Source: Stercorarius parasiticus (lineage: Eukaryota > Chordata > Aves > Charadriiformes > Stercorariidae). Taken from it: a DNA stretch of 64,000 nt. A program made the translations under genes and the position numbers. The first letter of the stretch is position 1; each line of letters opens with the position of its first letter. Below, in pieces: positions 14,201 to 26,889 of this stretch. The notes under the pieces were generated by a model. It saw nothing but the letters and a program-made list of their open reading frames with translations. It did not search any database and had not been told where the DNA came from. Where the stretch lies: positions 281,059 through 345,058 of the forward strand of contig VWZL01004333.1 of assembly GCA_013396915.1 (NCBI GenBank), in the 5' to 3' direction.

Positions 14201-15300
14201 AATTTAAATTATAATCTTCTTTCCTTAAGAAAAGAGCTGTTGGATTAAATCTGTGTAACTGGTAATGTGTCCAATGGGAACATAAAGATAAATAAAAGAA
14301 TAGCTCTGCCCTGTCTCTTCTTACCTATACACCCACAAAGAAGTCTTTTCCTCCTCCACTTCATATACATAGCAATGACCGCAAACATTTTTCTGTGGCT
14401 TTAAATAAATTTCTATGAGCTGTGAGACATGCTAATACACATTTGTCCTATCACCTACCACAGTTGCTCCACTTCATGCTTTCTCCTATTCCCAGGCAAA
14501 GCCAAGAAGCTATGAGGCAGCTTAGTCTGAGGGCAAGTATTAGCGACACAAAGTTTTCTGCTTATTGTGTTTAAAGAATGCAAATCTTACAATTACCTCC
14601 CAATGAAACACTATAAACTTGGGACTTCTGCTGTTAAGTGTGAAATAACACAAAATGTGTTAAGATAAGGAAATATTTTTCTTGTAATTTGTTATAATAT
14701 AATATTGTTGCCATAATTAAGGCAAATAATTCTTTAAAATTACATAATAAAATTACAATACAATTAAAGAGGTTTTTCGCTTGTTTTTAAACTCAGTGAA
14801 GATTAAAATAAAATTTTAATTCATGCTTGTTACTTTACTTTCAAATATTTTTATTACCTGCTTTGCCAAGAGGTATAATTCAGAGAAGTAATAGAAATTT
14901 ACTGTTAAGAGAAGTAATACTATACAGAGTGACCCAGAGAACCGGCAAACGCTTACAGAGAAGTGTCAGCCTCTGAAAATGATTTTTGAAGTTCAATGCC
15001 TACCACTGACATGTATGCACCAAAAAAGTTGAAGAGTGTGTAAAATATGTGAGATATAATACATGCACCAGCACCTGTTTGCAGATGTAATCACTCATTT
15101 TGAAGCCTCTCTGCCAGTTACCTATTTACACTTCTGTCTATACTTCTGAAAAAATGGGGACGTCTTTATAGTTCTGGTCAGAAAATGTTGACTTGACCTT
15201 CAGTAAATGTTCGTCCTCTTGAATAGTTATTCAAATGAAATGTCTGAAGTTGTTGCTGCTTTTCTTCCACTAAAATATGGGAGTAAAATAGTCTCAGAAT
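11241..15300. other. Unique AT-rich non-coding DNA
   Basis: No gene is recognised. It contains homopolymers (A13 near 13340-13352 and T17 near 13959-13975). The frame at 12240-12635 (131 codons, plus) has a Lys/Arg/Ser-rich product with no domain I recognise, no CpG-rich upstream region and no clear splice context. I leave it as unexplained and probably fortuitous. Confidence 0.55.
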
Positions 15301-15329
15301 CTAGGCGACACAATTTCTATTTGTCAACT

Positions 15330-15680
15330 GCACCCCGAGGCTCTGAGTGTGTGCATCAGTCACAGCTATAGTGCAAATGGGTGGGTCGGACTGATCGTGA
15401 TTGAGTAAAGTGCCAGCATAACTGAGTAAGATTGAAGATGACTACTCTGATATGCTTGAATTGGCATCAGTATTAATGAACAGGACAGCACGTATTTTGA
15501 CATGAGTAAGTGGTCACAGCCTGAGTGCGGAAGTGAATGTTAGCTCACATGACTTGGTATAACTCTGCATGGGTGTACGTGTGACACGTGAATGATTACT
15601 GGAAGTCAGTATTGGTGGGTGGGAGTAGCAGAGTGTCACTTTATATAAATGAGTATCCCTGACAAGGGGCAATTTAGTTT
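15330..15680 (+). repeat. Degenerate GAGT/GTGA-rich patch
   Basis: About 350 bases are rich in short G-rich words that recur at irregular spacing: GAGTGTG, GAGTAAA, GAGTAAG (twice), GAGTGCG and TGAGTA, interleaved with CAGCATAA/CACAGC-like words. This differs from the surrounding A/T-rich DNA and could be an eroded minisatellite. Units do not align cleanly by eye, so the period is not defined. Confidence 0.3.
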
Positions 15681-16159
15681 CTGCCTAAAGATTTCCTGTT
15701 GGTAGGGAATAACCTACCATCTACCAGTGACCTAATACGCACTCCCTCCAGGCAGTTACGCACTACTTTCCATTAGGTTGTGGTATTTCTTAACATTTCT
15801 AAAAATACAGATACATATCACCCTGGTTAAGATTATCTCAGAGGATTTTGTTGGAAAGAGATATTGTATTTAATCTTGGACAGAATCCAAGCCTTCATCA
15901 TTGTATAATTTGCTCGGTTTTTCTAATAGGAGATACCTGCTTCCTGATTGATGGGACATTATCTCTCTTTCATGTTCCCTGTCAAAAGACACTTCTGAAA
16001 TTATTGGGGCATACACCTCTTTATGTGTATGTTTGTGCATTTACGCACGTACGTGTGTAAGTTTATAGTCCTTAAAAAAACGAATGAATGTGACTTCAGA
16101 AGAATTTAAATTTAGATAAGATATAACTTTGATTTCAGGGTATTAGAGACTGCTTCACC

Positions 16160-16990
16160 CACCACTAAACTTAGAAATGGAAAACTGAATGTCTGTGAGA
16201 GTACGTTAGCCCTTTCAAAACTGCACTGGAAGTAGGTCCAGTGTTAAGACAGAGCTCCCAGTTTGTGCCCAGTCAATCCCTGACTCACAGCCATGCTGGC
16301 TGCTGCTGAAGGTCAGAGCTGAAGCTGCAAGGGTTAAACAATAAGTTTTGCCCAGCTGTGCCTAGGGGTGAGCTGGGCAGCAGCTGCTAGCAATAAGCAG
16401 TAGGCAATCTCAAACGCTTCTGATCCAAAATGCCTGGTATGGACATGGGGTGGGTCTGCACGGTCACACGATTCTCCTTCCAGGCACGATAATGCAGCCT
16501 CCTTCTATGGACAACTTTCCAGTACCTAGAAAGAGCTAGGAAGAGGATTAGTTCCTAATGATCCTGCTCAGGATATGGCTCTCTTGAACCTCCTTTTTTG
16601 TTTGCCCAGGAGAAAAACGTATCTACCACTCCCCTGACTCAGCCCAGGATTAACAGCAATCTGTTAGTTCTGTTAATCTGTTAATTAATATATTTAATTC
16701 TGTGCTGGCACTGCCCCAAGCAGAGCAGTTAAGAGCCCCTTTTTGTTTAACGAATATAAACATAAAAACACTTTATAATAATCAATGCAAATTTTTTAAT
16801 AAGTATGGGTTCTGAGCTTAGCAAAAGGTAGAGAGAGAAAGAAGCAGAAAAGGAGAAGGGAAGCAAGCAGGTCCAAACCTGACACCAGGCACTCTGACTC
16901 CACTCACCACAGAATGTAAGGACAAGTGTAATTCTCCTCACTTTACTCATACGAGACAGTAAGGCTCTCTCTCACACACTGTCACACTCT
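16160..16990. mobile_element. GC-richer island, possible degraded ERV LTR
   Basis: The base composition is clearly richer in G and C than the flanks. It contains repeated CAGC/GCTGGGCAG words (about 16360-16395), TGACTCA-like sites and A+T-rich segments resembling poly-A-signal regions. Avian LTRs often look like this, but I cannot find matched TG...CA ends, a target-site duplication or internal gag/pol/env sequence. It could equally be unique GC-richer DNA or part of a regulatory region. Confidence 0.2.
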
Positions 16991-18779
16991 TTCTTTCCTT
17001 TCCTAATACTCTCAGAAACTTATCTCTTTAGTTAACCGTCCTTGCTGTGAGTTTCTTTAAATTCTAATCTTCCAAATTCTAGGGGATTCTTCTGTCAGAG
17101 GAATCCCCAGGGTTATAGCCCTATTTGATGAAAATGAGAGTTGCTAAATTAACAAAGACTGACTGAAGATATGATCCTTTTTTTCATAGTAGAAATCCTG
17201 CTATACCAAGTATTTTTAAGGAATCCTATTGCACAATATGTATGCTTGAACGTTCATGTTCCTGTATTTTATTTTCTGGCAAATAAGACTGAATTTATGA
17301 ATATTGAGGCCTCTCTGTGTTTCTCATTGGGAATTTGGACCTTAGTCTGTGTGCTTGCCACCCTCAACCTTAGAGATCCCAAATGTGTAGGCACCATTTA
17401 AATCAATTTTCTAAAAACAGTTACATTTTTGTATTCTGCATTTTTCTAGCTTCTTTCCTGTTGCGTCTTACAAAGATTGCAAATCTGTATCATGAAGAGG
17501 CACCTACAGACTACCCACAAGAAGACACTTTGCAACTCCCTTTTTTCTGGCCTGGAGTTCACATATAGACAGTATATACTCAGCAGAGGGAAAGTAATGG
17601 ACTTTTTTTAACTCCTTGGAGTCAAAAGAATGGGAATGGGCATAATAGTGAATACACAAGTGTTGAAAAAGTATTCTTTTTACAAAAGGGGAAGAGTTAC
17701 AAATTGTGCTCCTGTGACCTCTCACTTACAGGATGTACCCGCTTACTTAATGGTAATTTTCATGAGACATTTAAATAAGTGACCTTATAAGTAATACCTC
17801 ATGTAAATCATGAACACCATCATGCAGGAATATGACAGATTTTATGGATTGGTCATGGCAAAAATGGCAAATTTCACAGTTTGTCATGCAATAATGGAGA
17901 TGGTTACAAAAACATAAAGTCATTTACAGTGATAAAAGATGATTCTGAGAGGATTCAAGTTATCTTTTTAACTAATTTAAATCGTAAAGATATGTGACAG
18001 GCTGTCAATGGAATTTGGAAAGATTGTTTTACACTGGGGAAAGACACAAAAAATAAAGGAGCAAACAGTGATTGTGAGAGGGTTCTGTCAGAAAGAAAAC
18101 CAAAAATAACACGTAAGGATGGCACCGCTTCAAATCAAATTCAGTATGCTTGGAGTAGACAGTTTGCACAGATGTGTTCAGCATGTTCATTGTTATGAGC
18201 CCTGATGCATAATGCAAACACAGAGGAACAGTGCAAAGACCTTTGTTAAGCCAGTATAAATGCAAGGTATTATCCTGGAACATAATAAAAACTATTCTTA
18301 CGGTAACAAAGTTGATCTGGAATTAAAGCAGCCTTCCTAAGTGCAAAGTCTGGTTCAGACACCTGTAACCATGTCACTTCAGTCTGTGATATTTGCTGGT
18401 TACTGTAAACAGGGCTGAACCTTAGTGTCTACTTCGATGGGAAGCTCAGAGGCCAGCACATTCAAAAGATTCTCCCGGGTTTTGGATTCCCTGGCATTTG
18501 AGTAGTCTTTCTGAGAGATTGTTTAAATGTTCCTGTCATTGCAACAATATCACCACTGACTCCAGGCAGCTGTATTTGTTTGGTCTTCCCAAACCTGGAG
18601 TTTCCTTTGAAAATGTGACAATGCCTGAGAGTCAGAAGTACAGAAAGTGTGATACAGATCATAGGAAAACCTAGAGGTAGGAGTGAGCTGGAAAGTAAAC
18701 CCAAGCTTTTGCGAGAACATGGTTGTGTCAGTATTTCTTTTGCCATTTTACTCACTCTGCCCTTAGTCAGGGACCTGGC
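16991..18779. other. Unique non-coding DNA left of a CR1
   Basis: No gene is recognised. Open frames at 17171-17401, 18029-18283 and 18462-18884 are hydrophobic or low-complexity and lack known domains. The last of these runs antisense into the adjacent CR1 copy. I see no RNA gene. Confidence 0.5.
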
Positions 18780-20310
18780 AGGTGAGATGCTATGGGAGTC
18801 AGCTCTAAGGGAGTTCAGGAAAATAAACAGGTCTTTAAAGACCTCCAAGTGCAAGAATGGCCCATGTTGCTGCCAGAAAAACAAGTAGATGTAACAGGAA
18901 TTGTTGTGGAGAGCAGGGGAGGTCCTCTAAGACTAGAGGAAGACAAATTTTGCATCTATATTTTAAAAAGCGCAAAGGACAATCTGGGGAATTACAGGCT
19001 GATCAGTATAACTTCAGTACCTTGGAAAATCATGAACCAATTCCTCTTGACCATTTCTGGCCACAAGAGAGAGAAGGTGATGACTAGAAAAAGCAAGCAT
19101 GGATTTACCAAGGGTAAATCACACCTAACCAACCTGATTGCCCACCATGATGAGATGGTAGCGATTTTGGGTGAAGGGTGAGCAAAGAATTTCATTTACC
19201 TTGACTATTTACCTTGACTTTTTACTTGGACTTAACTTGAGCAAGGCTTTTGACATTGTCTCTCACAGTATTCTTGTATAGGTAGACAACTGGATAGGGT
19301 AAAAAAAGTGGTCAAATGGTCACCTTTAGAGGGTAGAGGGTAGTGTGTTATATACTACCTGGATGCCTGTCACAAATGAAGTTTGTGTCTACCCAGGGAC
19401 CTGTCCTCTTCAACATTTTCATTGGTGACCTGGAAGAGGCAATGGAGTACTTTCTCCTCAGGTTTGCAAATGACACTTATGAATTGGGAGGGTCACTTGG
19501 TATCCTCAAGGGCAGGACTGCCATCCACAGGGACCTAGACAGGCTGGAGGAATGGGCAAACAGAAAAGACCAGAATTCAACATGGACAAATGCAAAGCCC
19601 TGCACTGGGGAAGGAATAACTCCAGCAGTGATACAGACTGGGGACTGAATGGCTGAAAAGCACCTGTGAGTCTTTGTATACAGTAAGATAAGCATGAACC
19701 AGCAGGGAGCCCAGGCAGCAAAGCTGACCAGTGAACTTCCAGCCTGTAAGGACAGGAGCATGGCCAGTAGCTTGAGCGCATTGATTATCCTCCTCTACTC
19801 AACAGTCATTAGACAACAATCAAATAATGCATCCAGTTTTCTGCCTCTCCCTGTACAAGAAAGAGATCAGCAAACTGGAGTGAGCTCAGTGGAGGGTGCC
19901 TGGAGCATTTGCCCTCGGAGAAGAGGCTGAGGGAGTTGGTATCGTCAGCCTGGAGAAGGGATGGCCTGGGAGGACCTAACAACAGCCTGTCAGGGTCTAT
20001 GAGGAGGTTGTTGATAAAGTGGAGTCAGCCTCTTTACCGCAGTGCATGTGAGAGGCAGTGGAATTTGACTGAAACAAGGGAGGTTCAGACTGGATATTAG
20101 GAAAAAACATTTCCACTCTGAGAACAAGCCAGCAGTGTAGGAGGTTGCCCAGAGAGTTCATGCACTCTGCATCCATGGATGTTTTCAAGATCTGACTGGA
20201 TAAAGCTTTGCATAATCTGGTCTGATCTTAAGGCTGACTCTGCTTGGAGCAGGTGGCTGGACTAGAGGCCTGAAGTCCGTTCCAGCCTGAACTGCTCCAT
20301 GATTCTCTCT
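18780..20310 (+). mobile_element. CR1 LINE, decayed 3' portion
   Basis: Translated pieces match the CR1 non-LTR retrotransposon reverse transcriptase in order. NYRLISITSVPWKIM at about 18990 corresponds to NYRPVSLTSV-K-ME. HGFTKGKSHLTNLI lies at about 19099, SKAFDIVSHS at about 19237, [14 protein letters not shown] at about 19400, and RFANDTYELGG at 19460-19492 is the FADDTKLGG catalytic block. It ends at about 20309 in the CR1 3' UTR signature (CTGGACTAGAGGCC...CCATGATTCTCT). The catalytic Asp-Asp reads Asn-Asp here. Several frameshifts break the frame, including a 13-bp triplication at 19193-19231. The left boundary is uncertain by about 100 bases. It is 5'-truncated, as most CR1 copies are, and cannot be active. 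Confidence 0.9.
19193..19231 (+). repeat. 13-bp tandem triplication inside CR1
   Basis: Three consecutive 13-base units: CATTTACCTTGAC, TATTTACCTTGAC and TTTTTACTTGGAC. They lie where the CR1 reverse transcriptase encodes the Tyr-Leu-Asp stretch before SKAFD. Because 13 is not a multiple of three, each added unit shifts the frame. It looks like local slippage after insertion. Confidence 0.85.
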
Positions 20311-23300
20311 GAAACATGGCTGCAACCCTACTTATTAGTGTTGAGCTGAAGTATTTCTGAAATCAGCAGCCACCTAGTATGCTGAAATTATAGATCTCAC
20401 TGCTGATTTGTGACCTTTCAGCAGAATTTACCTAATTAAATGAGATTCAGAATTGCAATGTATCTGAAGTTAAAGGCAGTCTCAGCTCAGCCAGCACTAG
20501 GACTGCAAGGAAATACCATAATTTCAACAGCAACTGAACAGCTGGTGACGGAGAAAAGTGAGGCCAGGATGGATGGACATCCTCCAAATGGATCCAAAGA
20601 TGTATTTGTGAAGTATTTTTCAGAAGTGTGCTATGTTGACTAGAGAAAAAGTGTAGAGAAAGATCGCCTTTTTATAATTCTCTTTCCAAAATATAATACA
20701 TCTTTGAAGTTTATAAATCTGCAGCTTGTAAATTCTGCATCTGTAACAATTCCCAGAAGGACTTTATCTTAGCTAACAAACTCTACCATGGCTACAGAAC
20801 AAGACTAATATAGCACCTCCTGCAACAAACTTCTTCAGTGGGTGACATAATGGCATATAGTTAGAGAGCTTTTTTAAGAGGCAGTCAAAATAATTTGAGA
20901 ATGCAGTAGGCAATCCACTATAACATACTCGCATGAATATGTTTAAGACAATGAACAGTTTGTCTGTAACTAAAAATATAATATTTATTAGCTTTACATG
21001 CTTCATAAATATGATAAAATGCTTCTGCTAATGCTTTCAAACTATAATATAGGACCTACATACAATGTTCTCCAGTAAACTGGATTAATTTTTATAGCGA
21101 GGTCCCTTAATTCAGTAGTAGTAGGATGTAGCAGCTTGAAAATTATGCTGCAATTTCATTTGAAGTAGAAAATAAGCCGTGTAATCAGCAGTATGTACTT
21201 TATTTTTACAATACTGTTAGTTTCTTTTGCTTTCTTTACCTTTTCAGAATTGCCAAATTGAAAATTGCCAGATTGAAACTGCCATTTTTGACACTTGGGT
21301 TTGGTGACTTGTTAGCTCTTTTCTATACAAGGACACCTGAACAATCAGAGACATGAAGATCTGCCTGCAAAGATCTCTTTGCAGGAAAATCTAGGTAAGC
21401 ACATGAGGTTCATATTTTGCTAAATTGGTCAGCATTAACACAGCTGCACTGAAATGCAAATTCTCACCATTAAGCTTCCTAGATAGTCTCACAGACACCA
21501 GTACCAGTTATGTTCACATGACCGCAAGCAATTAAGTCAACACAATTTAATGAGCTACCGCTTCTCTGAGCCATGGTAATGGTATTAGCTCTCCTAGCTT
21601 GTTGCAAGTACAATATAAAATTTAATTGTTTGAAATGTGGCAGCGTATGCTAATGCATGTTATTTATTGACTCTGTTAACTCTACTTGTGCTGTAAAGGG
21701 AGAACAAACTCAAAGGAAGCTGTAAGAGTAAGAACACAGAAGTAACAAACCTAAGGGAAGCGAAGAACACACAACTGTACATACAGTCAGCTAAAATGGC
21801 TCAACTAGCCAGCAATATCTTACTATGTTGCAGCAACAGAGCTACTTGTCATTGTGCAAAAATAGACATCTAGTTCACATTTTGTAGAACTGTGATCTGT
21901 ACACAGATTCAGGAAGATATTATTTCATCAGTTTATCTTCAAGTTTTGTTTGGTATAAGAGCTGTGCGAGGGTGTGTATACATAAGTACACACACACATC
22001 CACACACACGTAAATATATGAAAAAGATGTGAGTTTAGCTTTAGCCTCTTACTCCCACAGCAAGAAATAAATTCCATAATATTTCCCAGAGTGGCAGTGT
22101 GATATAGATAGCTATAACATTTAAATTGACTTGTAAGGAAAAGGAAGAATAGGTCCCAGACCCAAAGGTAGCTTTGAGGAGTGAAATCATAAAAGTAATG
22201 AACCTAGTTTTAGTGAAGAACACAGATTGCTATCTCTCACTCAAAATGAAATTACTGTCACCAAAATCCATTCATTGTGCCATTTTCAGTTCTCATTATG
22301 ATTATTCTCAGCAGAATTAGGTACTAAAATTCCAATTCTTCATATGCTTTATAAATCATAGTAGTAGACTTGAGTATTTTGACCTTTTTAATATTCCTTG
22401 GTTTGATTGGCTGTGCTGCCTGTCTGTTCCATGTATCCTATTATTTTTCTACCTCTCTAACCTATGGGGAAGTAGGTGAAGTGGGTAGCCAATGAAGATG
22501 TAGGATATTGTGAAGGTCAAAGTACTAACATTATTGCTAAATATTTCACAGCATACTTTAAGTATTAAAGCTCTGACTGCAGTTCCTTATAGTTAATGTT
22601 GAGCAAAGAGCAAAAAATAGTATGAATTTTATTCTGTATCTTAAGTTGGCAAAAATCAAACTACAAAAGGAAACCGTAACACACTTATTTCAAATATATT
22701 ACTTAACACTAGTCCACGTTATCTCAGAATTACGCATTTTAGTCACTACTTTGAGTAGGATAAGACCATTATCCTTATGCCTTAGATCCCTCTTCCTGAG
22801 CATAGGTATTCATGAATCTGTCTTCTAAGTTCAAAGTTTCTGCAGATGTGTAGGAACACTGAGGAATTATTAATCATTTAGGAGCTCAGTCAACTAACTG
22901 TGTTGCACCTGGCTGGAGTGCTGCCCAATAGGCAGTCTTTAAAAATGATGTGTAAAGATAAAGTGTGAATGGCCTGCTTACCTCTGTTTCTGGTACTTGA
23001 AAGATCGGAACAAGTCAGGATAAAATTTGAGTGGTTATTTCCATGATGCTTCCACTTATACTGAAAGCAATGTGTACTATTGCTTCTGTATTGAATCTGC
23101 TTCTACAAATTATTTAGTCCTGTTTCATGGAACATACTCAGATCATTTAACCAGAGCATTTGAAACTTTAGAATATTGATTTGTAATGATCTAGAACTCA
23201 GAGCTTCCAAAGAATATTCAGGTGAACAGCTAACAGCTGATGGCTTGCCTTGAAAATACAACTAAGTATGCACTGTGGTATACACAAATTTAGTAGTAAA

Positions 23301-23337
23301 AGAAAAAAAAAAACCACTATAGGAGTAGTTTCAACAT
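20311..23337. other. Unique AT-rich non-coding DNA
   Basis: No gene is recognised. It contains a short interrupted CA repeat (21988-22009) and ordinary A/T-rich sequence. The small frame at 20440-20643 shows no known domain. I see no RNA genes. Confidence 0.55.
21988..22009. repeat. Interrupted (CA)n microsatellite
   Basis: A run of ACACACACA, then TC, then CACACACAC. It is a short dinucleotide repeat with one interruption, followed by GTAAATATATG. Confidence 0.85.
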
Positions 23338-23499
23338 TACGTCCAAGATAGTTGCCATTACTGAAACTTGGTGGGATGAATACCATGACTGAAGTGCAGC
23401 TATCGATGGCTACAGGCTGTTCAGAAATGACAGGCAAGGAAGAAAGGGTGGAGGCATTGCCCTCTACTTCAAGAAATAGATAGAGTGTGAAGAGCTGTC

Positions 23500-23643
23500 A
23501 TGGAATCACAGAATCACAGAATGGTAGGGGTGGGAAGGGATCTTTGAAGATCATCCATTCTAACCCCCCTGCCCAAGCAGGTTCACCTAGAGTAGGTTGG
23601 ACAGGAACGCATCCAGGTGGGTTTTGAATATCTCCAGAGATAC
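23500..23643 (-). mobile_element. CR1 3' end, nested in another CR1
   Basis: The plus strand reads ATGGAATCACAGAATCACAG, then GGGAAGGGATCTTTGAAGAT and CCAGGTGGGTTTTGAAT. This is the reverse complement of the CR1 3' terminus (GATC-CAACC-type UTR ending in ATTCTGTGATTC-like repeats). It interrupts the host CR1 endonuclease frame between GAAGAGCTGTC (ends 23499) and CTGAAGAATAGC (from about 23644). It is therefore a severely 5'-truncated CR1 that landed in an older copy. I see no target-site duplication, which is usual for CR1. Confidence 0.9.
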
Positions 23644-24252
23644 CTGAAGAATAGCTGCAAGCAGGTTGAAAGCCTATGGGTAAGAATTAGAGACCGAGTC
23701 AACAAAGGGAACCTTGTGATTGGTGTTTAGGACAGGCTGGCTGATCAAGGGGAGCCCGTTGATGCAACCTTCTTACTCCAGCTACTGGAGGCATCGTGCT
23801 TGCAGGCTCTTGTCCTGCTGGGGGACTTCAGCCACCCCGACATCTGCATGGCAAGTTGAATGCAATCCAGGAGACTCCTGGAGTGCATTAAAGATAACTT
23901 CTTCAGCCAGGCAATGTATACCCCTACCGGAGGGGATGTGTTACTGGACCTGTTTGTCACCAACTCAAGTGAGCTAATCAATGATGTTAAGATTGGAGGC
24001 AGCCTGGGCTGCAGTGATCACGCACTGGTGGAGTTCACAGTCTTGAGGGGTATGGGTCAGGGGAAGAGTAAAGTCAGGACCCTGAATTTTAGGAAAGCAA
24101 AAAAGAGATCCCCAGTGACTGGGAAAGGGAAATATTGGACACATTTTTAAAAAGGGGAGAAAGAAGGACCCTGGGAACTACCAGCCTGTCAGCCTCACCT
24201 CTGTGCCTGGGAAGACCATGCAACAAATCCTCCTGGAAGCTGTGTTAAGGCA

Positions 24253-24253
24253 N
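24253..24253. other. Ambiguous base (N)
   Basis: A single undetermined base in the CR1 remnant, at the point where sequence from upstream of the reverse-transcriptase core is joined to the GSVLGP-like region. It may mark a heterozygous site or an uncertain repeat consensus in the assembly. Confidence 0.99.
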
Positions 24254-24390
24254 CCCAACTGGGAGCAGTACTGTTCAAGACCTTCTTTGATGACATAGAC
24301 AGTGGGATCAAGTGCAGCCTCAGCAAGTTTGCGGACAACACCAAGCTGTGTTGTCTGCTGGAGGTGGCTGTATCCCCCTCCATTTCCCTA

Positions 24391-26513
24391 GACAGTTAGG
24401 GGACAGACTGAATTGTTACTCAGGATGCATCAGGGCATCATCAGCTGAAAGCATGTGTTTGTGTGTTTTTCTACATCAGGATTTAAATGCATTAAAATGT
24501 ATGTGTCTACATAGATGGAAAAATACATATTTTTGTCAGACTGGATAACACTTCTCAGAATGCAACACCTTTGCTATTTCACTTTCATACTTTTATTAGG
24601 TGCTATATATATAAGCATAACTTTATAATTAAATACATTGTGGTAATATACCTCAATTTCCAGGTTGCAGTGCCCTTTTAATTCCCTGCATGATGTTCCA
24701 GCCTAAAAGGCATTAATAGAGATGTTCCAATGTTGAAAAGAAAAGTAAGGGAAATCAGCATCTAAAACTTAGTAAAGTCCTAGGTAGTAAAAGGCCTTTG
24801 TTCTGAAGATTGTTCTCCCACAGAGTAACAGAATTTTCTTTTAGCCTTTACAGTCGATTCTCATGCTGTTGAAATATCATAATCAAAGCTCTTTGCCACC
24901 TTGTGTTGAATCTACTGTAGTTGAAATCTTTTTATTTAGTGAGAAACAGTGTTTCTACCCTAAATAATATGATGAAAGCATTCAAAATGTCAAATGAACA
25001 TTCACCAGATAAAAATATCTTCACTTTTTACTGTTACAATAGTAGAGGGAACTGCCTGTAGGTGACTGGAATGATTAAAAAGGAATGGAGAATACACAAT
25101 GGTTGCTCCAAAGGGACTGTGAGAGTTCACCACACTATCAGGTGTCACTATTACTTTTATCCGCAATTTCCTAACCAGGATGGTGCAGCACTTTGTTCAG
25201 GACAGGTTTGCACTGTCAGGAAAACTACAGTTTTTTTCAGACTCTTTTGTCTGTTGCTTTTAGCTTCCACTTGTCATCCTCTCCATTCTTTCCTGCGTGA
25301 AGGTAGTGTTAGCTTACAAATAGCTATTCCTCAAAGGAAATGAGCTGTTACCTTACCAGTCTGTGCACGTGTCAGTCCATGGTTCAAACAGAAATTTTAA
25401 GAAAATGATATATTTGAAAATTAGTCAAGTTAAGTGAATAATTTTGTGCATGTCTCCAGTTTTCCTGGCATCATGAAGAGCAGGACTGGTTGCTGGAACT
25501 ATCTAAAGGAAAATAATAAGTGAATATTTTTATAGTGACTACAACTATAAATAGGTAGGTTTTTGAAACAAGATCTGTTTTATGTCTGACATGTTTCCCT
25601 TCAGTAGGACATAACACTATATTAGTATTTAATGCTTTTCCTAGCCTTACAGAGTTATTAAGAATACAGTATTTCATAATGTCTCATCAATATACTTCTC
25701 TCTCGACATAAGCAGACTTACCAACATGAGAGACGTATGCGGTCAGAGTAGCTGTTAAGAAGAATTTTATAGTAGTACCTATTTTCCAACTGAAATGCCA
25801 CCAGCTTCTAAATAACTCTAAATCACTTCATACAGCCAAAATGAACAGACCAAGCAGAAAAATATATACTGGTAGGTGGCCTAGATCAATTGGTACATAT
25901 GTCCATGATCAAATGGGCTTGGAATATACTGAGCATGCCAGAGAGAGTCAATACCAAAAAGAAAATAAAGAAAAGACTGCCTACTTCCTCCCATTCAAAG
26001 CACTGTTTTCCCTCCATACTCCTCTTGTGTTCTCCACTGAGACATAAAGGAATACAGGCCTGAAATTAATTTAATTTGGTGCATGAGGGAGAAGAGAGTC
26101 CAGAAATGCGAAAGAAAGCAGAAAAAGGAAAGGGTTTGGGGGAGAGAGAGGGAGCAAGGAAGATTTGTCCCATGGTCTTTTAAGTCATGCTTTGGCACTT
26201 AGTCATCTTGCCTACAGAAAAAAGTTCAAGAGAACCTGATGAACTAATGACTTGACACAACTAGCTGGACACACCACCATCCAGCTACGGGCTGCCTGCT
26301 AGAGACTACTGACAGTGGCATGGCACCAGATTCAGAGGCTATGTGAGGGGTTACTGCTTACGCAGGTCTTTACACTCCCAGGAGGTTTTGGTAGTGCCAG
26401 AATTGTCTGTAACTGCTTTTGCAAGCCCCTCTGGTCAGGGAAGGAAGGTGTTGAATCTTTATGGCTAGGCAGACCCCAAACAACCTGGTTCGCCTCAACA
26501 GAAGCAGCATCAA
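24391..26513. other. Unique non-coding DNA between a CR1 and an LTR
   Basis: No gene is recognised. From about 26080 to 26513 the sequence becomes purine-rich and then more GC-rich before the LTR. This flank could be older repeat DNA, but I could not assign it. The open frames here (for example 26315-26545) show no known domain. Confidence 0.5.
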
Positions 26514-26889
26514 TGTACTGGGTTTACGTAGCAAGGTTTTGGTAGCAGGGGGGCTATAGGGATGGCTCCTGTGAGAAGATGCCACAAGCTGCGCACATCT
26601 GACAAAGCCAGTTCCAGCTGGCTCCAAGATGGACCCACTGCTGGGCAAAACTGAGGCCATCAGTGATGGTGATAGCACACCTGTGATAACATATTTAAGA
26701 AGGGGGGAAAAAAATGCTATGTAACAGCAGCTGGGAGAGGGGAATGAGAATGTGTGAGAGAAACAACTCTGCAGACACCAAGGTCAGTGAAGAAGGAGGA
26801 GGAGGTGCTCATCAAGTGGAGGATAAGAGATCCCCCTATAGCCCATTGTGAAGCAGGTTGTCCCCCTCCTAGCACCTGGTCCATGATGG

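Larger units (their letters stand above)
23338..24390 (+). mobile_element. CR1 LINE, internally deleted (EN + RT remnants)
   Basis: The left part encodes CR1 ORF2 apurinic-like endonuclease: ITETWWDEY at about 23360, carrying the Glu of the endonuclease active-site block, then DGYRLFRNDRQGRKGGG and GIALYFKK. After an inserted element, reading resumes with QVESLWVRIRDRVNKG (about 23662), LVLLGDFSHPD (about 23812) and LLDLFVTNSSELINDV (about 23942) to about 24110. A large deletion then joins this to reverse-transcriptase pieces: [13 protein letters not shown] at about 24180 and SKFADNTKL at 24322-24348. The catalytic pair reads Asp-Asn. One ambiguous base (N) lies at 24253. Stops and frameshifts show an old, inactive copy. 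Confidence 0.88.

Noticed and set aside
18462..18884. 140-codon minus frame
   Set aside because: It runs antisense into the left part of a CR1 copy and has no domain; a shadow frame.
19343..19648. 101-codon frame considered as a host gene
   Set aside because: It is the CR1 reverse-transcriptase segment ([12 protein letters not shown]...FANDT), not a host gene.
23860..24150. 96-codon frame considered as a host gene
   Set aside because: It matches the CR1 endonuclease C-terminal part (LLDLFVTNSSELINDV), so it belongs to the transposon.
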